A stretch of DNA of 64,000 nt from Hydractinia symbiolongicarpus. Lineage: Eukaryota > Cnidaria > Hydrozoa > Anthoathecata > Hydractiniidae. The stretch spans positions 23,227,501-23,291,500 of the forward strand of contig NC_079881.1 in assembly GCF_029227915.1 (NCBI RefSeq), read 5' to 3'. The notes under the pieces are model-generated. The model was not told the origin of the DNA. It saw only the letters and a list, made by a program, of their open reading frames with translations, and did not search any database. This document shows positions 1 to 12,131 of the stretch, in pieces; the first letter of the stretch is position 1, and each line of letters opens with the position of its first letter. A program made the position numbers and the translations under genes.

Positions 1-116
1 GCTTTATTAAAAAATTAAGATAAATAAGTCATTTTTTACTGTGGGACCAATCCTAGCCGTTAGCTCGCGCTGAAGAAATAGAGACAGTTTCAAATACTAC
101 ATTTCACTGACTTTCT

Positions 117-146
117 AACGGTGTCAGTCCGTTTAAGTTACAACGG
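117..146. other. Triple complementary motif AACGG / CCGTT / AACGG in the monomer (example in monomer 1)
   Basis: AACGG (117-121), 7 nt, CCGTT (129-133), 8 nt, AACGG (142-146). The central CCGTT can pair with either flank, giving two mutually exclusive 5-bp hairpins. In the other subfamily the left arm is AGCGG, which still pairs with CCGTT through one G-T wobble. Where the centre is CTGTT the pairing again uses a wobble. Some monomers (CCGCTTCAG types) break it. Confidence 0.6.
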
Positions 147-150
147 TTGG

Positions 151-179
151 GTCACATATTCGTACCAACATGTATTTAG
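151..179. other. Most conserved monomer core (example in monomer 1)
   Basis: GTCACATATTCGTACC followed by AACATGTATTTAG is read with few changes in nearly every monomer, while flanking blocks differ between subfamilies. Observed exceptions are small (GTAACAACATG, GTCATATAATC). Constraint on a protein-binding site is one explanation; homogenisation alone is another. Confidence 0.55.
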
Positions 180-2208
180 CGATATTTTTCTGATATTACT
201 AGGTTGCATCGCTTTTAACAGTGAAACGATTGACTGTGGGATTTAATAGAACTGATTCTGGACTGTGACCTTATAAATGTGATAAATGAGCCAATTGGTC
301 TCCAAGGAATAACATTCTTCTTAATTTGTCATGATTGCCGGAATTCATCGATTACATTATGCTCTGTGGTAGCACTTTATTTAAAAATTTAGATAAATAA
401 GTCTTTTCTTACTGTGGGACCAATCCTGGCCGTTAGCACGCGCTGAAGAAATAGGAACAGTTTTAAGGACGACATTTCATTGACTTTCTAGCGGTATAAA
501 TCTGTTTGAGTTACAACGGTTGCGTCATATAATCATACCAACATGTATTTAGCGATAGTATTCGGATATTATTAGGTTGCATCGCCTTTAACAGTGAAAC
601 GCTTGACTGTGGGACTTAATTGAACTGATTTTGGACTTTGACCTTGTAAATGTGATAAATGAGCCAGTTGACAACAAGAAATAACATTCTTCTTAGTTTG
701 ACATGATTGCTGGAACTCAGCGATTACACTGGGCACTGTGGTTGCGCTTTATTAAAAAATTTAGATAAACAAGTCATTTTTTACTGAGGGACCAATCCTA
801 GACGTTAGCTCGCGCTGAAGAAATAGAGACAGTATCATAATCTACATTTCATTTACTTTCTAACGGTGTCAATCCGTTTGAGTTACAACGGTTGCGTCAC
901 ATATTCGTAACAACATGTATTTAGTGATTCTCTTCCGATATTACTAAGTTGTATTGCGATTGACTGTGGGATTTAATTGAACTGATTCTTGGCTGTGACC
1001 TTATAAATTTGATAAATGAGCCGATTGGACTCCAAGGAATAACATTCTTCTTAAATCGACATGATTGTTGGAACTCAGCGAGTACACTAGGTTCTGAGGT
1101 AGCGCTTTATTTAAAAATTTAGATAAATAAGTCTTTTTTTGCTGTGGGACCAATCCTGGCTGTTAGCACGTGCTGAACAAATAGGAACAGTTTTAAGGAC
1201 TACATTTCATTGACTTTCTAGCGGTATAAATCTGTTTGAGTTACAACGGTTGCGTCACATATTCATACCAACATGTATTTAGCGATAGTATTCGGATATT
1301 ATTAGGTTGCATCGCCTTTAACAGTGAAACGCTTGACTGTGGGACTTAATTGAACTGATTTTGGACTTTGACCTTGTAAATGTGATAAATGAGCCAGTTT
1401 GACTACAAGAAATAACATTCTTCTTAATTTGACATGATTGCTGGAACTCAGCGATTACACTGGGCACTGTGGTTGCGCTTTATTAAAAAATTAAGATAAA
1501 CAAGTCATTTTTTACTGAGGGACCAATCCTAGACGTTAGCTCGCGCTGAAAAAATAGAGACAGTATCAAAATCTACGTTTCATTTACTTTCTAACGGTGT
1601 CCATTCGTTTGAGTTACAACGGTTGCGTCACATATTCGTAACAACATGTATTTAGTGATTTTCTTCCGATATTACTAAGTTGTATTGCTTTTAACAGTGA
1701 AACGATTGACTGTGGGATTTAATTGAACTGATTATGGACTGTGACCTTATAAATGTGATAAATGAGCCAATTGGACTCCAAGGAATAACATTCTTCTTAA
1801 TTCGACATGATTGCTGTAATTCATCGATTACATTAGGCTCTGCGGTAGAGCCTAATTAAAAAATTAGGTAAATAAGTCTTTTCTTACTGTGGGACCAATC
1901 CTGGCCGTTAGCACGCGCTGAATAAATAGGAACAGTTCCAAAGACTACATTTCATTGACTTTCTAGCGGCATAAATCCGTTTGAGTTACAACGGTTGCGT
2001 CACATATTCGTACCAACATGTATTTAGCGATAGTATTCGGATATAACTAGGTTGCATCGCTTTTAACAGTGAAACGCTTGACTGTGGGACTTAATTGAAC
2101 TGATTTTGGACTTTGACCTTATAAATGTGATAAATGAGTCAGTTTTACTACAAGAAATAGCATTCTTCTTAATTTGACATGATTCCTGGAACTCCTCGAT
2201 TACACTGG

Positions 2209-2223
2209 GCGCTGTGGTAGCGC
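2209..2223. other. Inverted repeat GCGCT-GTGGT-AGCGC at the monomer junction (example)
   Basis: A perfect 5-bp stem with a 5-nt GTGGT loop straddles the monomer start as phased here. It is intact in many monomers (GGGCGCTGTGGTAGCGC, GAGCGCTGTGGTAGCGC). It is wobble-paired in GTGCTGTAGTAGCGC and degraded in GCACTGTGGTTGCGC and CCCCGTGGTAGCG types. Confidence 0.6.
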
Positions 2224-5188
2224 TTTATTAAAAAATTAAGATAAATAAGTCATTTTTTACTGTGGGACCAATCCTAGCCGTTAGCTCGCGCTGAAGAAAT
2301 AGAGACAGTTTCAAATACTACATTTCACTGACTTTCTAACGGTGTCAGTCCGTTTAAGTTACAACGGTTGGGTCACATATTCGTACCAACATGTATTTAG
2401 CGATATTTTTCTGATATTACTAGGTTGCATCGCTTTTAACAGTGAAACGATTGACTGTGGGATTTAATAGAACTGATTCTGGACTGTGACCTTATAAATG
2501 TGATAAATGAGCCAATTGGTCTCCAAGGAATAACATTCTTCTTAATTTGTCATGATTGCCGGAATTCATCGATTACATTATGCTCTGTGGTAGCGCTTTA
2601 TTTAAAAATTTAGATAAATAAGTCTTTTCTTACTGTGGGACCAATCCTGGCCGTTAGCACGCGCTGAAGAAATAGGAACAGTTTTAAGGACTACATTTCA
2701 TTGACTTTCTAGCGGTATAAATCTGTTTGAGTTACAACGGTTGCGTCATATAATCATACCAACATGTATTTAGCGATAGTATTCGGATATTATTAGGTTG
2801 CATCGCCTTTAACAGTGAAACGCTTGACTGTGGGACTTAATTGAACTGATTTTGGACTTTGACCTTGTAAATGTGATAAATGAGCCAGTTTGACAACAAG
2901 AAATAACATTCTTCTTAGTTTGACATGATTGCTGGAAATCAGCGATTACACTGGGCACTGTGGTTGCGCTTTATTAAAAAATTTAGATAAACAAGTCATT
3001 TTTTACTGAGGGACCAATCCTAGACGTTAGCTCGCGCTGAAGAAATAGAGTCAGTATCAAAATCTACATTTCATTTACTTTCTAACGGTGTCAATCCGTT
3101 TGAGTTACAACGGTTGCGTCACATATTCGTAACAACATGTATTTAGTGATTCTCTTCCGATATTACTAAGTTGTATTGCGATTGACTGTGGGATTTAATT
3201 GAACTGATTCTTGGCTGTGACCTTATAAATTTGATAAATGAGCCGATTGGACTCCAAGGAATAACATTCTTCTTAAATCGACATGATTGTTGGAATTCAG
3301 CGAGTACACTAGGTTCTGAGGTAGCGCTTTATTTAAAAATTTAGATAAATAAGTCTTTTTTTGCTGTGGGACCAATCCTGGCTGTTAGCACGTGCTGAAC
3401 AAATAGGAACAGTTTTAAGGACTACATTTCATTGACTTTCTAGCGGTATAAATCTGTTTGAGTTACAACGGTTGCGTCACATATTCATACCAACATGTAT
3501 TTAGCGATAGTATTCGGATATTATTAGGTTGCATCGCCTTTAACAGTGAAACGCTTGACTGTGGGACTTAATTGAACTGATTTTGGACTTTGACCTTGTA
3601 AATGTGATAAATGAGCCAGTTTGACTACAAGAAATAACATTCTTCTTAATTTGACATGATTGCTGGAACTCAGCGATTACACTGGGCACTGTGGTTGCGC
3701 TTTATTAAAAAATTGAGATAAACAAGACATTTTTTACTGTGGGACCAATCCTAGCCGTTAGCTCGCGCTGAAGAAATAGAGACAGTATCAAAATCTACAT
3801 TTCATTTCCTTTCTAACGGTGTCAATCCGTTTGAGTTACAACGGTTGCGTCACATATTCGTACCAACATGTATTTAGTGATTTTCTTCCCATATTACTAA
3901 GTTGTATTGCTTTTAACAGTGAATTGATTGACTGGGGAATTAATAGAACTGATTCTGGACTGTGACCTTATAAATGTGATAAATGAGCCAATTGGTCTCC
4001 AAGGAATAACATTCTTCTTAATTTGTCATGATTGCCGGAATTCATCGATTACATTATGCTCTGTGGTAGCGCTTTATTTAAAAATTTAGATAAATAAGTC
4101 TTTTCTTACTGTGGGACCAATCCTGGCCGTTAGCACGCGCTGAAGAAATAGGAACAGTTTTAAGGACTACATTTCATTGAATTTCTAGCGGTATAAATCT
4201 GTTTGAGTTACAACGGTTGCGTCATATATTCATACCAACATGTATTTAGCGATAGTATTCGGATATTATTAGGTTGCATCGCTTTTAACAGTGAAACGCT
4301 AGACTGTGGGACTTAATTCAACTGATTTTGGACTTTGACCTTGTAAATGTGATAAATGAGCCAGTTTGAAAACAAGAAATAACATTCTTCTTAATTTGAC
4401 ATGATTGCTGGAACTCAGCGATTACACTGGGCACTGTGGTTGCGCTTTATTAAAAAATTAAGATAAACAAGTCATTTTTTACTGAGGGACCAATCCTAGA
4501 CGTTAGCTTGCGCTGAAGAAATAGAGACAGTATCAAAATCTACATTTCATTTACTTTCTAACGGTGTCCATTCGTTTGAGTTACAACGGTTGCGTCACAT
4601 ATTCGTAACAACATGTATTTAGTGATTTTCTTCTGATATTACTAAGTTGTATTGCTTTTAACAGTGAAACGATTGACTGTGGGATTTAATTGAACTGATT
4701 CTTGGCTGTGACCTTATAAATGTGATAAATGAGCCAATTGGACTCCAAGGAATAACATTCTTCTTAATTCGACATGATTGCTGTAATTCATCGATTACAT
4801 TAGGCTCTGCGGTAGAGCCTAATTAAAAAATTAGGTAAATAAGTCTTTTCTTACTGTGGGACCAATCCTGGCCGTTAGCACGCGCTGAATAAATAGGAAC
4901 AGTTCCAAAGACTACATTTCATTGACTTTCTAGCGGCATAAATCCGTTTGAGTTACAACGGTTGCGTCACATATTCGTACCAACATGTATTTAGCGATAG
5001 TATTCGGATATTACTAGGTTGCATCGCTTTTAACAGTGAAACGCTTGACTGTGGGACTTAATTGAACTGATTTTGGACTTTGACCTTATAAATGTGATAA
5101 ATGAGTCAGTTTTACTACAAGAAATAGCATTCTTCTTAATTTGACATGATTCCTGGAACTCCTCGATTACACTGGGCGCTGTGGTAGC
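2222..5188 (+). repeat. Higher-order repeat A, copy 2 (8 monomers, 2,967 bp)
   Basis: Monomers start at 2222, 2595, 2968, 3326, 3699, 4071, 4444 and 4817. The first four match monomers 1-4 of copy 1, including the 15-bp deletion after GTATTGC (near 3179). Monomers at 4444 and 4817 match the last two of copy 1. The pair at 3699 and 4071 is extra, so copies 1 and 2 differ by one dimer of about 745 bp. This is the expected outcome of unequal exchange between dimers. Confidence 0.9.
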
Positions 5189-5666
5189 GCTTTATTAAAA
5201 AATTAAGATAAATAAGTCATTTTTTACTGTGGGACCAATCCTAGCCGTTAGCTCGCGCTGAAGAAATAGAGACAGTTTCAAATACTACATTTCACTAACT
5301 TTCTAACGGTGTCAGTCCGTTTAAGTTACAACGGTTGGGTCACATATTCGTACCAACATGTATTTAGCGATATTTTTCTGATATTACTAGGTTGCATCGC
5401 TTTTAACAGTGAAACGATTGACTGTGGGATTTAATGGAACTGATTCTGGACTGTGACCTTATAAATGTGATAAATGAGCCAATTGGTCTCCAAGGAATAA
5501 CATTCTTCTTAATTTGTCATGATTGCCGGAATTCATCGATTACATTATGCTCTGTGGTAGCGCTTTATTTAAAAATTTAGATAAATAAGTCTTTTCTTAC
5601 TGTGGGACCAATCCTGGCCGTTAGCACGCGCTGAAGAAATAGGAACAGTTTTAAGGACTACATTTC

Positions 5667-7022
5667 ATTGACTTTCTAGCGGTATAAATCTGTTTGAGTT
5701 ACAACGGTTGCGTCATATAATCATACCAACATGTATTTAGCGATAGTATTCGGATATTATTAGGTTGCATCGCCTTTAACAGTGAAACGCTTGACTGTGG
5801 GACTTAATTGAACTGATTTTGGACTTTGACCTTGTAAATGTGATAAATGAGCCAGTTTGACAACAAGAAATAACATTCTTCTTAATTTGACATGATTGCT
5901 GGAACTCAGCGATTACACTGGGCACTGTGGTTGCGCTTTATTAAAAAATTAAGATAAACAAGTCATTTTTTACTGAGGGACCAATCCTAGACGTTAGCTC
6001 GCGCTGAAGAAATAGAGACAGTATCAAAATCTATATTTCATTTACTTTCTAACGGTGTCAATCCGTTTGAGTTACAACGGTTGCGTCACATATTCGTAAC
6101 AACATGTATTTAGTGATTTTCTTCCGATCTTACTAAGTTGTATTGCTTTTAACAGTGAAACGATTGACTGTGGGATTTAATTGAACTGATTCTTGGCTGT
6201 GACCTTATGAATTTGATAAATGAGCCGATTGGACTCCAAGGAATAACATTCTTCTTAAATCGACATGATTGTTGGAATTCAGCGAGTACACTAGGTTCTG
6301 AGGTAGCGCTTTATTTAAAAATTTAGATAAATAAATCTTTTTTTGCTGTGGGTCCAATCCTGGCTGTTAGCACGTGCTGAACAAATAGGAACAGTTTTAA
6401 GGACTACATTTCATTGACTTTCTAGCGGTATAAATCTGTTTGAGTTACAACGGTTGCGTCACATATTCATACCAACATGTATTTAGCGATAGTATTCGGA
6501 TATTATTAGGTTGCATCGCCTTTAACAGTGAAACGCTTGACTGTGGGACTTAATTGAACTGATTTTGGACTTTGACCTTGTAAATGTGATAAATGAGCCA
6601 GTTTGACTACAAGAAATAACATTCTTCTTAATTTGACATGATTGCTGGAACTCAGCGATTACACTGGGCACTGTGGTTGCGCTTTATTAAAAAATTGAGA
6701 TAAACAAGACATTTTTTACTGTGGGACCAATCCTAGCCGTTAGCTCGCGCTGAAGAAATAGAGACAGTATCAAAATCTACATTTCATTTCCTTTCTAACG
6801 GTGTCAATCCGTTTGAGTTACAACGGTTGCGTCACATATTCGTACCAACATGTATTTAGTGATTTTCTTCCGATATTACTAAGTTGTATTGCTTTTAACA
6901 GTGAATTGATTGACTGTGGGAATTAATAGAGCTGATTCTGGACTGTGACCTTATAAATGTGATAAATGAGCCAATTGGTGTCCAAAGAATAACATTCTTC
7001 TTAATTTGACATGATTTCCGGA
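5667..7022 (+). repeat. 1,356-bp direct duplication, first copy
   Basis: This stretch and 7023-8378 are nearly identical at an offset of 1,356 bp, which is about 3.64 monomers and therefore breaks the 372-bp register. It starts at ATTGACTTTCTAGCGG inside one monomer and ends at TTTCCGGA near the end of another. Shared private variants include CATATAATCATACC, TCTATATTTC and CCGATCTTACT. Confidence 0.9.
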
Positions 7023-8378
7023 ATTGACTTTCTAGCGGTATAAATCTGTTTGAGTTACAACGGTTGCGTCATATAATCATACCAACATGTATTTAGCGAT
7101 AGTATTCGGATATTATTAGGTTGCATCGCCTTTAACAGTGAAACGCTTGACTGTGGGACTTAATTGAACTGATTTTGGACTTTGACCTTGTAAATGTGAT
7201 AAATGAGCCAGTTTGACAACAAGAAATAACATTCTTCTTAATTTGACATGATTGCTGGAACTCAGCGATTACACTGGGCACTGTGGTTGCGCTTTATTAA
7301 AAAATTAAGATAAACAAGTCATTTTTTACTGAGGGACCAATCCTAGACGTTAGCTCGCGCTGAAGAAATAGAGACAGTATCAAAATCTATATTTCATTTA
7401 CTTTCTAACGGTGTCAATCCGTTTGAGTTACAACGGTTGCGTCACATATTCGTAACAACATGTATTTAGTGATTTTCTTCCGATCTTACTAAGTTGTATT
7501 GCTTTTAACAGTGAAACGATTGACTGTGGGATTTAATTGAACTGATTCTTGGCTGTGACCTTATGAATTTGATAAATGAGCCGATTGGACTCCAAGGAAT
7601 AACATTCTTCTTAAATCGACATGATTGTTGGAATTCAGCGAGTACACTAGGTTCTGAGGTAGCGCTTTATTTAAAAATTTAGATAAATAAATCTTTTTTT
7701 GCTGTGGGTCCAATCCTGGCTGTTAGCACGTGCTGAACAAATAGGAACAGTTTTAAGGACTACATTTCATTGACTTTCTAGCGGTATAAATCTGTTTGAG
7801 TTACAACGGTTGCGTCACATATTCATACCAACATGTATTTAGCGATAGTATTCGGATATTATTAGGTTGCATCGCCTTTAACAGTGAAACGCTTGACTGT
7901 GGGACTTAATTGAACTGATTTTGGACTTTGACCTTGTAAATGTGATAAATGAGCCAGTTTGACTACAAGAAATAACATTCTTCTTAATTTGACATGATTG
8001 CTGGAACTCAGCGATTACACTGGGCACTGTGGTTGCGCTTTATTAAAAAATTGAGATAAACAAGACATTTTTTACTGTGGGACCAATCCTAGCCGTTAGC
8101 TCGCGCTGAAGAAATAGAGACAGTATCAAAATCTACATTTCATTTCCTTTCTAACGGTGTCAATCCGTTTGAGTTACAACGGTTGCGTCACATATTCGTA
8201 CCAACATGTATTTAGTGATTTTCTTCCGATATTACTAAGTTGTATTGCTTTTAACAGTGAATTGATTGACTGTGGGAATTAATAGAGCTGATTCTGGACT
8301 GTGACCTTATAAATGTGATAAATGAGCCAATTGGTGTCCAAAGAATAACATTCTTCTTAATTTGACATGATTTCCGGA
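7023..8378 (+). repeat. 1,356-bp direct duplication, second copy
   Basis: Second copy of 5667-7022. At the junction, TTTCCGGA runs into ATTGACTTTCTAGCGG, whereas at the end of this second copy TTTCCGGA continues normally into ATTCATCGATTAC. The bases ATT are shared by both partners, consistent with a microhomology-mediated or illegitimate exchange. Confidence 0.9.
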
Positions 8379-8782
8379 ATTCATCGATTACATTAGGCTC
8401 TGCGGTAGCGCCTAATTAAAAAATTAGGTAAATAAGTCTTTTCTTTACTGTGGGACCAATCCTGGCCGTTAGCACGCGCTGAATAAATAGGAACAGTTCC
8501 AAAGACTACATTTCATTGACTTTCTAGCGGCATAAATCCGTTTGAGTTACAACGGTTGCGTCACATATTCGTACCAACATGTATTTAGCGATAGTATTCG
8601 GATATTACTAGGTTGCATCGCTTTTAACAGTGAAACGCTTGACTGTGGGACTTAATTGAACTGATTTTGGACTTTGACCTTATAAATGGGATAAATGAGT
8701 CAGTTTTACTACAAGAAATAACATTCTTCTTAGTTTGACATGATTCCTGGAACTCCTCGATTACACTGGGCGCTGTGGTAGC

Positions 8783-11700
8783 GCTTTATTAAAAAATTAA
8801 GATAAATAAGTCATTTTTTACTGTGGGACCAATCCTGGCCGTTAGCACGCGCTGAAGAAATAGGAACAGTTTTAAGGACTACATTTCATTGACTTTCTAG
8901 CAGTAATAAATCTGTTTGACTTACAACGGTTGCTTCACATATTCATACCAACATGTATTTAGCGATAGTATTCGGATATTATTAGGTTGCATCGCCTTTA
9001 ACAGTGAAACGCTTGACTGTGGGACTTAATTGAACTGATTTTGGACTTTGACCTTGTTAATGTGATAAATGAGCCAGTTTGACAACAAGAAATAACATTC
9101 TTCTTAATTTGACATGATTGCTGGAACTCAGCGATTACACTGGGCACTGTGGTTGCGCTTTATTAAAAAATTAAGATAAACAAGTCATTTTTTACTGTGG
9201 GACCAATCCTAGACGTTAGCTCGCGCTGAAGAAATAGAGACAGTATCAAAATCTACATTTCATTTACTTTCTAACGGTGTCAATCCGTTTGAGTTACAAC
9301 GGTTGCGTCACATATTCGTACCAACATGTATTTAGTGATTTTCTTCCGATATTACTAAGTTGTATTGCTTTTAACAGTGAATTGATTGACAGTGGGAATT
9401 AATAGAACTGGTTCTGACTGTGACCTTATAAATGTGATAAATGAGCCAATTGGTGTCCAAAGAATAACATTCTTCTTAATTTGAAATGATTTCCGGAATT
9501 CATCGATTACATTAGGCTGTGTGGTAGCGCCTAATTAAAAAATTAGGTAAATAAGTCTTTTCTTACTGTGGGACCAATCCTGGCCGTTAGCACGCGCTGA
9601 ATAAATAGGAACAGTTCCAAAGACTACATTTCATTGACTTTCTGGCGGTATATATCCGTTTGAGTTACAACGGTTGCGTCACATATTCGTGCCAACATGT
9701 ATTTAGCGATAGTATTCGGATATTACTAGGTTGCATCGCTTTTAACAGTGAAACGCTTGACTGTGGGACTTAATTGAACTGATTTTGAACTGTGACCTTA
9801 TAAATGTTACAAGTGAGACAATTGGTCTCCAAGGAATAACATTCTTATTAATTTGACATGATTGCTTGGTTTCAGGGATTACATTAGCCTCGATGGTAGC
9901 GCTTTATTTAAAAATTTAGATAAATAAGTCTTTCCTTACTGTGGGACCAATCCTGGCCGTTAGCACGCGCTGAATAAATAGGAACAGCTACAAAGACTAC
10001 ATTCCATTGACCTTCTAACGCTGTCAATCCGCTTCAGTAACAACGGTTGCGTCACATATTCGTACCAACATGTACTTAGCGATAGTATTCGGATATTACT
10101 AGGTTGCATCGCTTTTAACAGTGAAACGATTGACTGTGGGACTTAATTGAACTGATTTTGGACTTTGACCCTATAAATGTGATAAATGAGGCAGTTTGAC
10201 TACAAGAAGTAACATTCTTCTTAATTTGACATGATTGCGGGAACTCAGCGATTACACTGAGCGCTGTGTTAGCGCTTTATTAAAAAATTAAAATAAATAA
10301 GTCATTTTTAACTGTGGCACCAATCCTAGCCGGTAGTTCGCGCTGAAGAAATAGAGACGGTTTCAAAAACTACATTTCATTTACTTTCTAACGGTGTCAA
10401 TCCGTTTGAGTTACAACAGTTGCGTCACATATTCGTACCAACATGTACTTAGCGATTTTCTACCGATATTACTTGGTTGCATCGCTTTTAACAGTGAAAC
10501 GATTGACTGTGGGACTTAATTGAACTAACTTTGGACTGTGCAATGATAAATGTAATAAATGAGACAATTGGTCTCCAAGAAATAACATTCTTCTTAACTT
10601 GACATCATTGTTGGAACTCAGCGATTACATTAGACCCCGTGGTAGCGCTTTATTTAAAAATTTAGATAAATAAGTCTTTTTTTGCTGTGGGACCAATCCT
10701 GGCCGTTAGCAGGCGCTGAATAAATAGGAACCGTTTCAAAGACTACATTTCATTGACTTTCTAGCGGTATAAATCTGTTTGAGTTACAACGGTTGCGTCA
10801 CATATTCATAAAAACATGTATTGAGCGATAGTATTCGGATTTTACTATGTTGCATCGCCTTTAACAGTGAAACGCTTGACTTAATTGAATTGATTTTGGA
10901 CATTGACCTTGTAAATGTGATAAATGAGCCAGTTTGACTACAAGAAATAACATTTTTCTTAATTTGACATGATTGCTGGAACTCAGCGATTACACTGGGC
11001 ACCGTGGTAGCGCTTTATTAAAAAATTGGGATAAACAAGTCATTTTTTACTGTGGGACCAATCCTAGCCCTTAGCTCGCGCTGAAGAAACAGAGACAGTT
11101 TAAAAAACTAATTTTCATTGACTTTCTAACGCTATCAATCCGCTTCAGTTACAACGGTTGCGTCACATATTCGTACCAACATGTATTTAATGATTTTCTT
11201 CCGATATTACTAAAATGTATTGCTTTTAACAGTGAAACGATTCACTGTGGGAATTAATAGAACTGATTCTGGACTGTGACCTTATAAATGTGATAAATGA
11301 GCCAATTGGTGTCCAAAGAATATCATTCTTCTTAATTTGACATGATTCCTGGAATTAAGTGATTACATTATGCTCTGTGGTAGCGCTTTATTTAAAAATT
11401 TAAATAAATAAGTCTTTTCTTACTGTGGGACCAATCCTGGCCGTTAGCACGCGCTGAATAAACAGGAACAGTTCCAAAGACTACATTTCATTGATTTTCT
11501 AGCGGTATAAGTCCGTTTGAGTTACAACGGTTCTGTCACATATTCGTACCAACATGTATTTAGCGATATTTTTCTGATATTACTAGGTTGCATCGCTTTT
11601 AACAGTGAAACGATTGACTGTGGAAATTAATAGAACTGATTCTGGACTGTGACCTTATAAATGCGATAAAAGAGCCAATTGGTCTCCAAGGAATATCATT

Positions 11701-12131
11701 CTTCTTAATTTGTCATGATTGCCGAAACTCAGCGATTACAATGGGCGCTGTGGTAGCGTTTTGTTAAAAAAATTAAGATAAATAAGTCATTTTTTACTGT
11801 GGGACCAATCCTAGCCGTTATCTCGCGCTGAAGAAATAGAGAAAGTTTCAAATACTACATTTCACTGACTTTCTAACGGTGTCAGTCCGTTTAAGTTACA
11901 TAGGTTGGGTCACATATTCGTACCAACATGTATTTAGCGATATTTTTCTGATATTACTAGGTTGCATCGCTTTTAACAGTGAAACGATTGACTCTGGGAC
12001 TTAATTGAACTAACTTTGGACTGTGACCTGATAATTCTAATAAGTGAGACAATTGGTTTCCAAGAAATGACATTCTTCTTAAATTCACGTGATTGCCGGG
12101 ACTTAGCGATTACATTGGGCGCTGTGGTAGC
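8783..12131 (+). repeat. Mosaic satellite monomers 25-33
   Basis: Starts are 8783, 9157, 9529, 9901, 10274, 10647, 11012, 11385 and 11758. No clean higher-order period holds here. Monomer 25 begins like the first monomer of repeat A and switches to the CCTGGCCG/AATAGGAACAG subfamily by about base 55. Monomer 30 lacks TGTGGGAC after 10880, between two GAC triplets. Monomer 28 is the first with the AGCCTCGATGGTAGC junction upstream, which recurs at 15841, 18451 and 21431. Confidence 0.85.

Larger units (their letters stand above)
1..2221 (+). repeat. Higher-order repeat A, copy 1 (6 monomers, 2,221 bp)
   Basis: Monomers start at 1, 374, 746, 1104, 1477 and 1850. Two subfamilies alternate: odd monomers carry CCTAGCCG/CCTAGACG with AATAGAGACAG, even monomers carry CCTGGC with AATAGGAACAG. 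Monomer 3 lacks 15 bp after GTATTGC (near 957). Monomer 6 starts GCCTAATT instead of GCTTTATT. The sequence restarts almost identically at 2222, which sets the period. Confidence 0.92.
5189..8782 (+). repeat. Higher-order repeat A, copy 3 (rearranged)
   Basis: Starts are 5189, 5562, 5935, 6308, 6681 (chimeric, 610 bp), 7291, 7664, 8037 and 8410. The opening monomer repeats 1 and 2222 almost exactly. Unlike copies 1 and 2, the third monomer keeps the 15 bp after GTATTGC. The middle of the unit is duplicated out of monomer phase (see 5667-8378). The last monomer has the GCCTAATT start seen at 1850 and 4817. Confidence 0.88.

Noticed and set aside
151-179. CENP-B box in the conserved core
   Set aside because: TTCGTACCAACATG keeps TTCG-N4-A but lacks the required CGGG, so it is not a canonical box.
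10784-11002. 72-residue minus-strand open frame in the satellite
   Set aside because: It lies wholly within monomers 30-31 and exists because of the local 8-bp deletion. Neighbouring monomers close the same frame.
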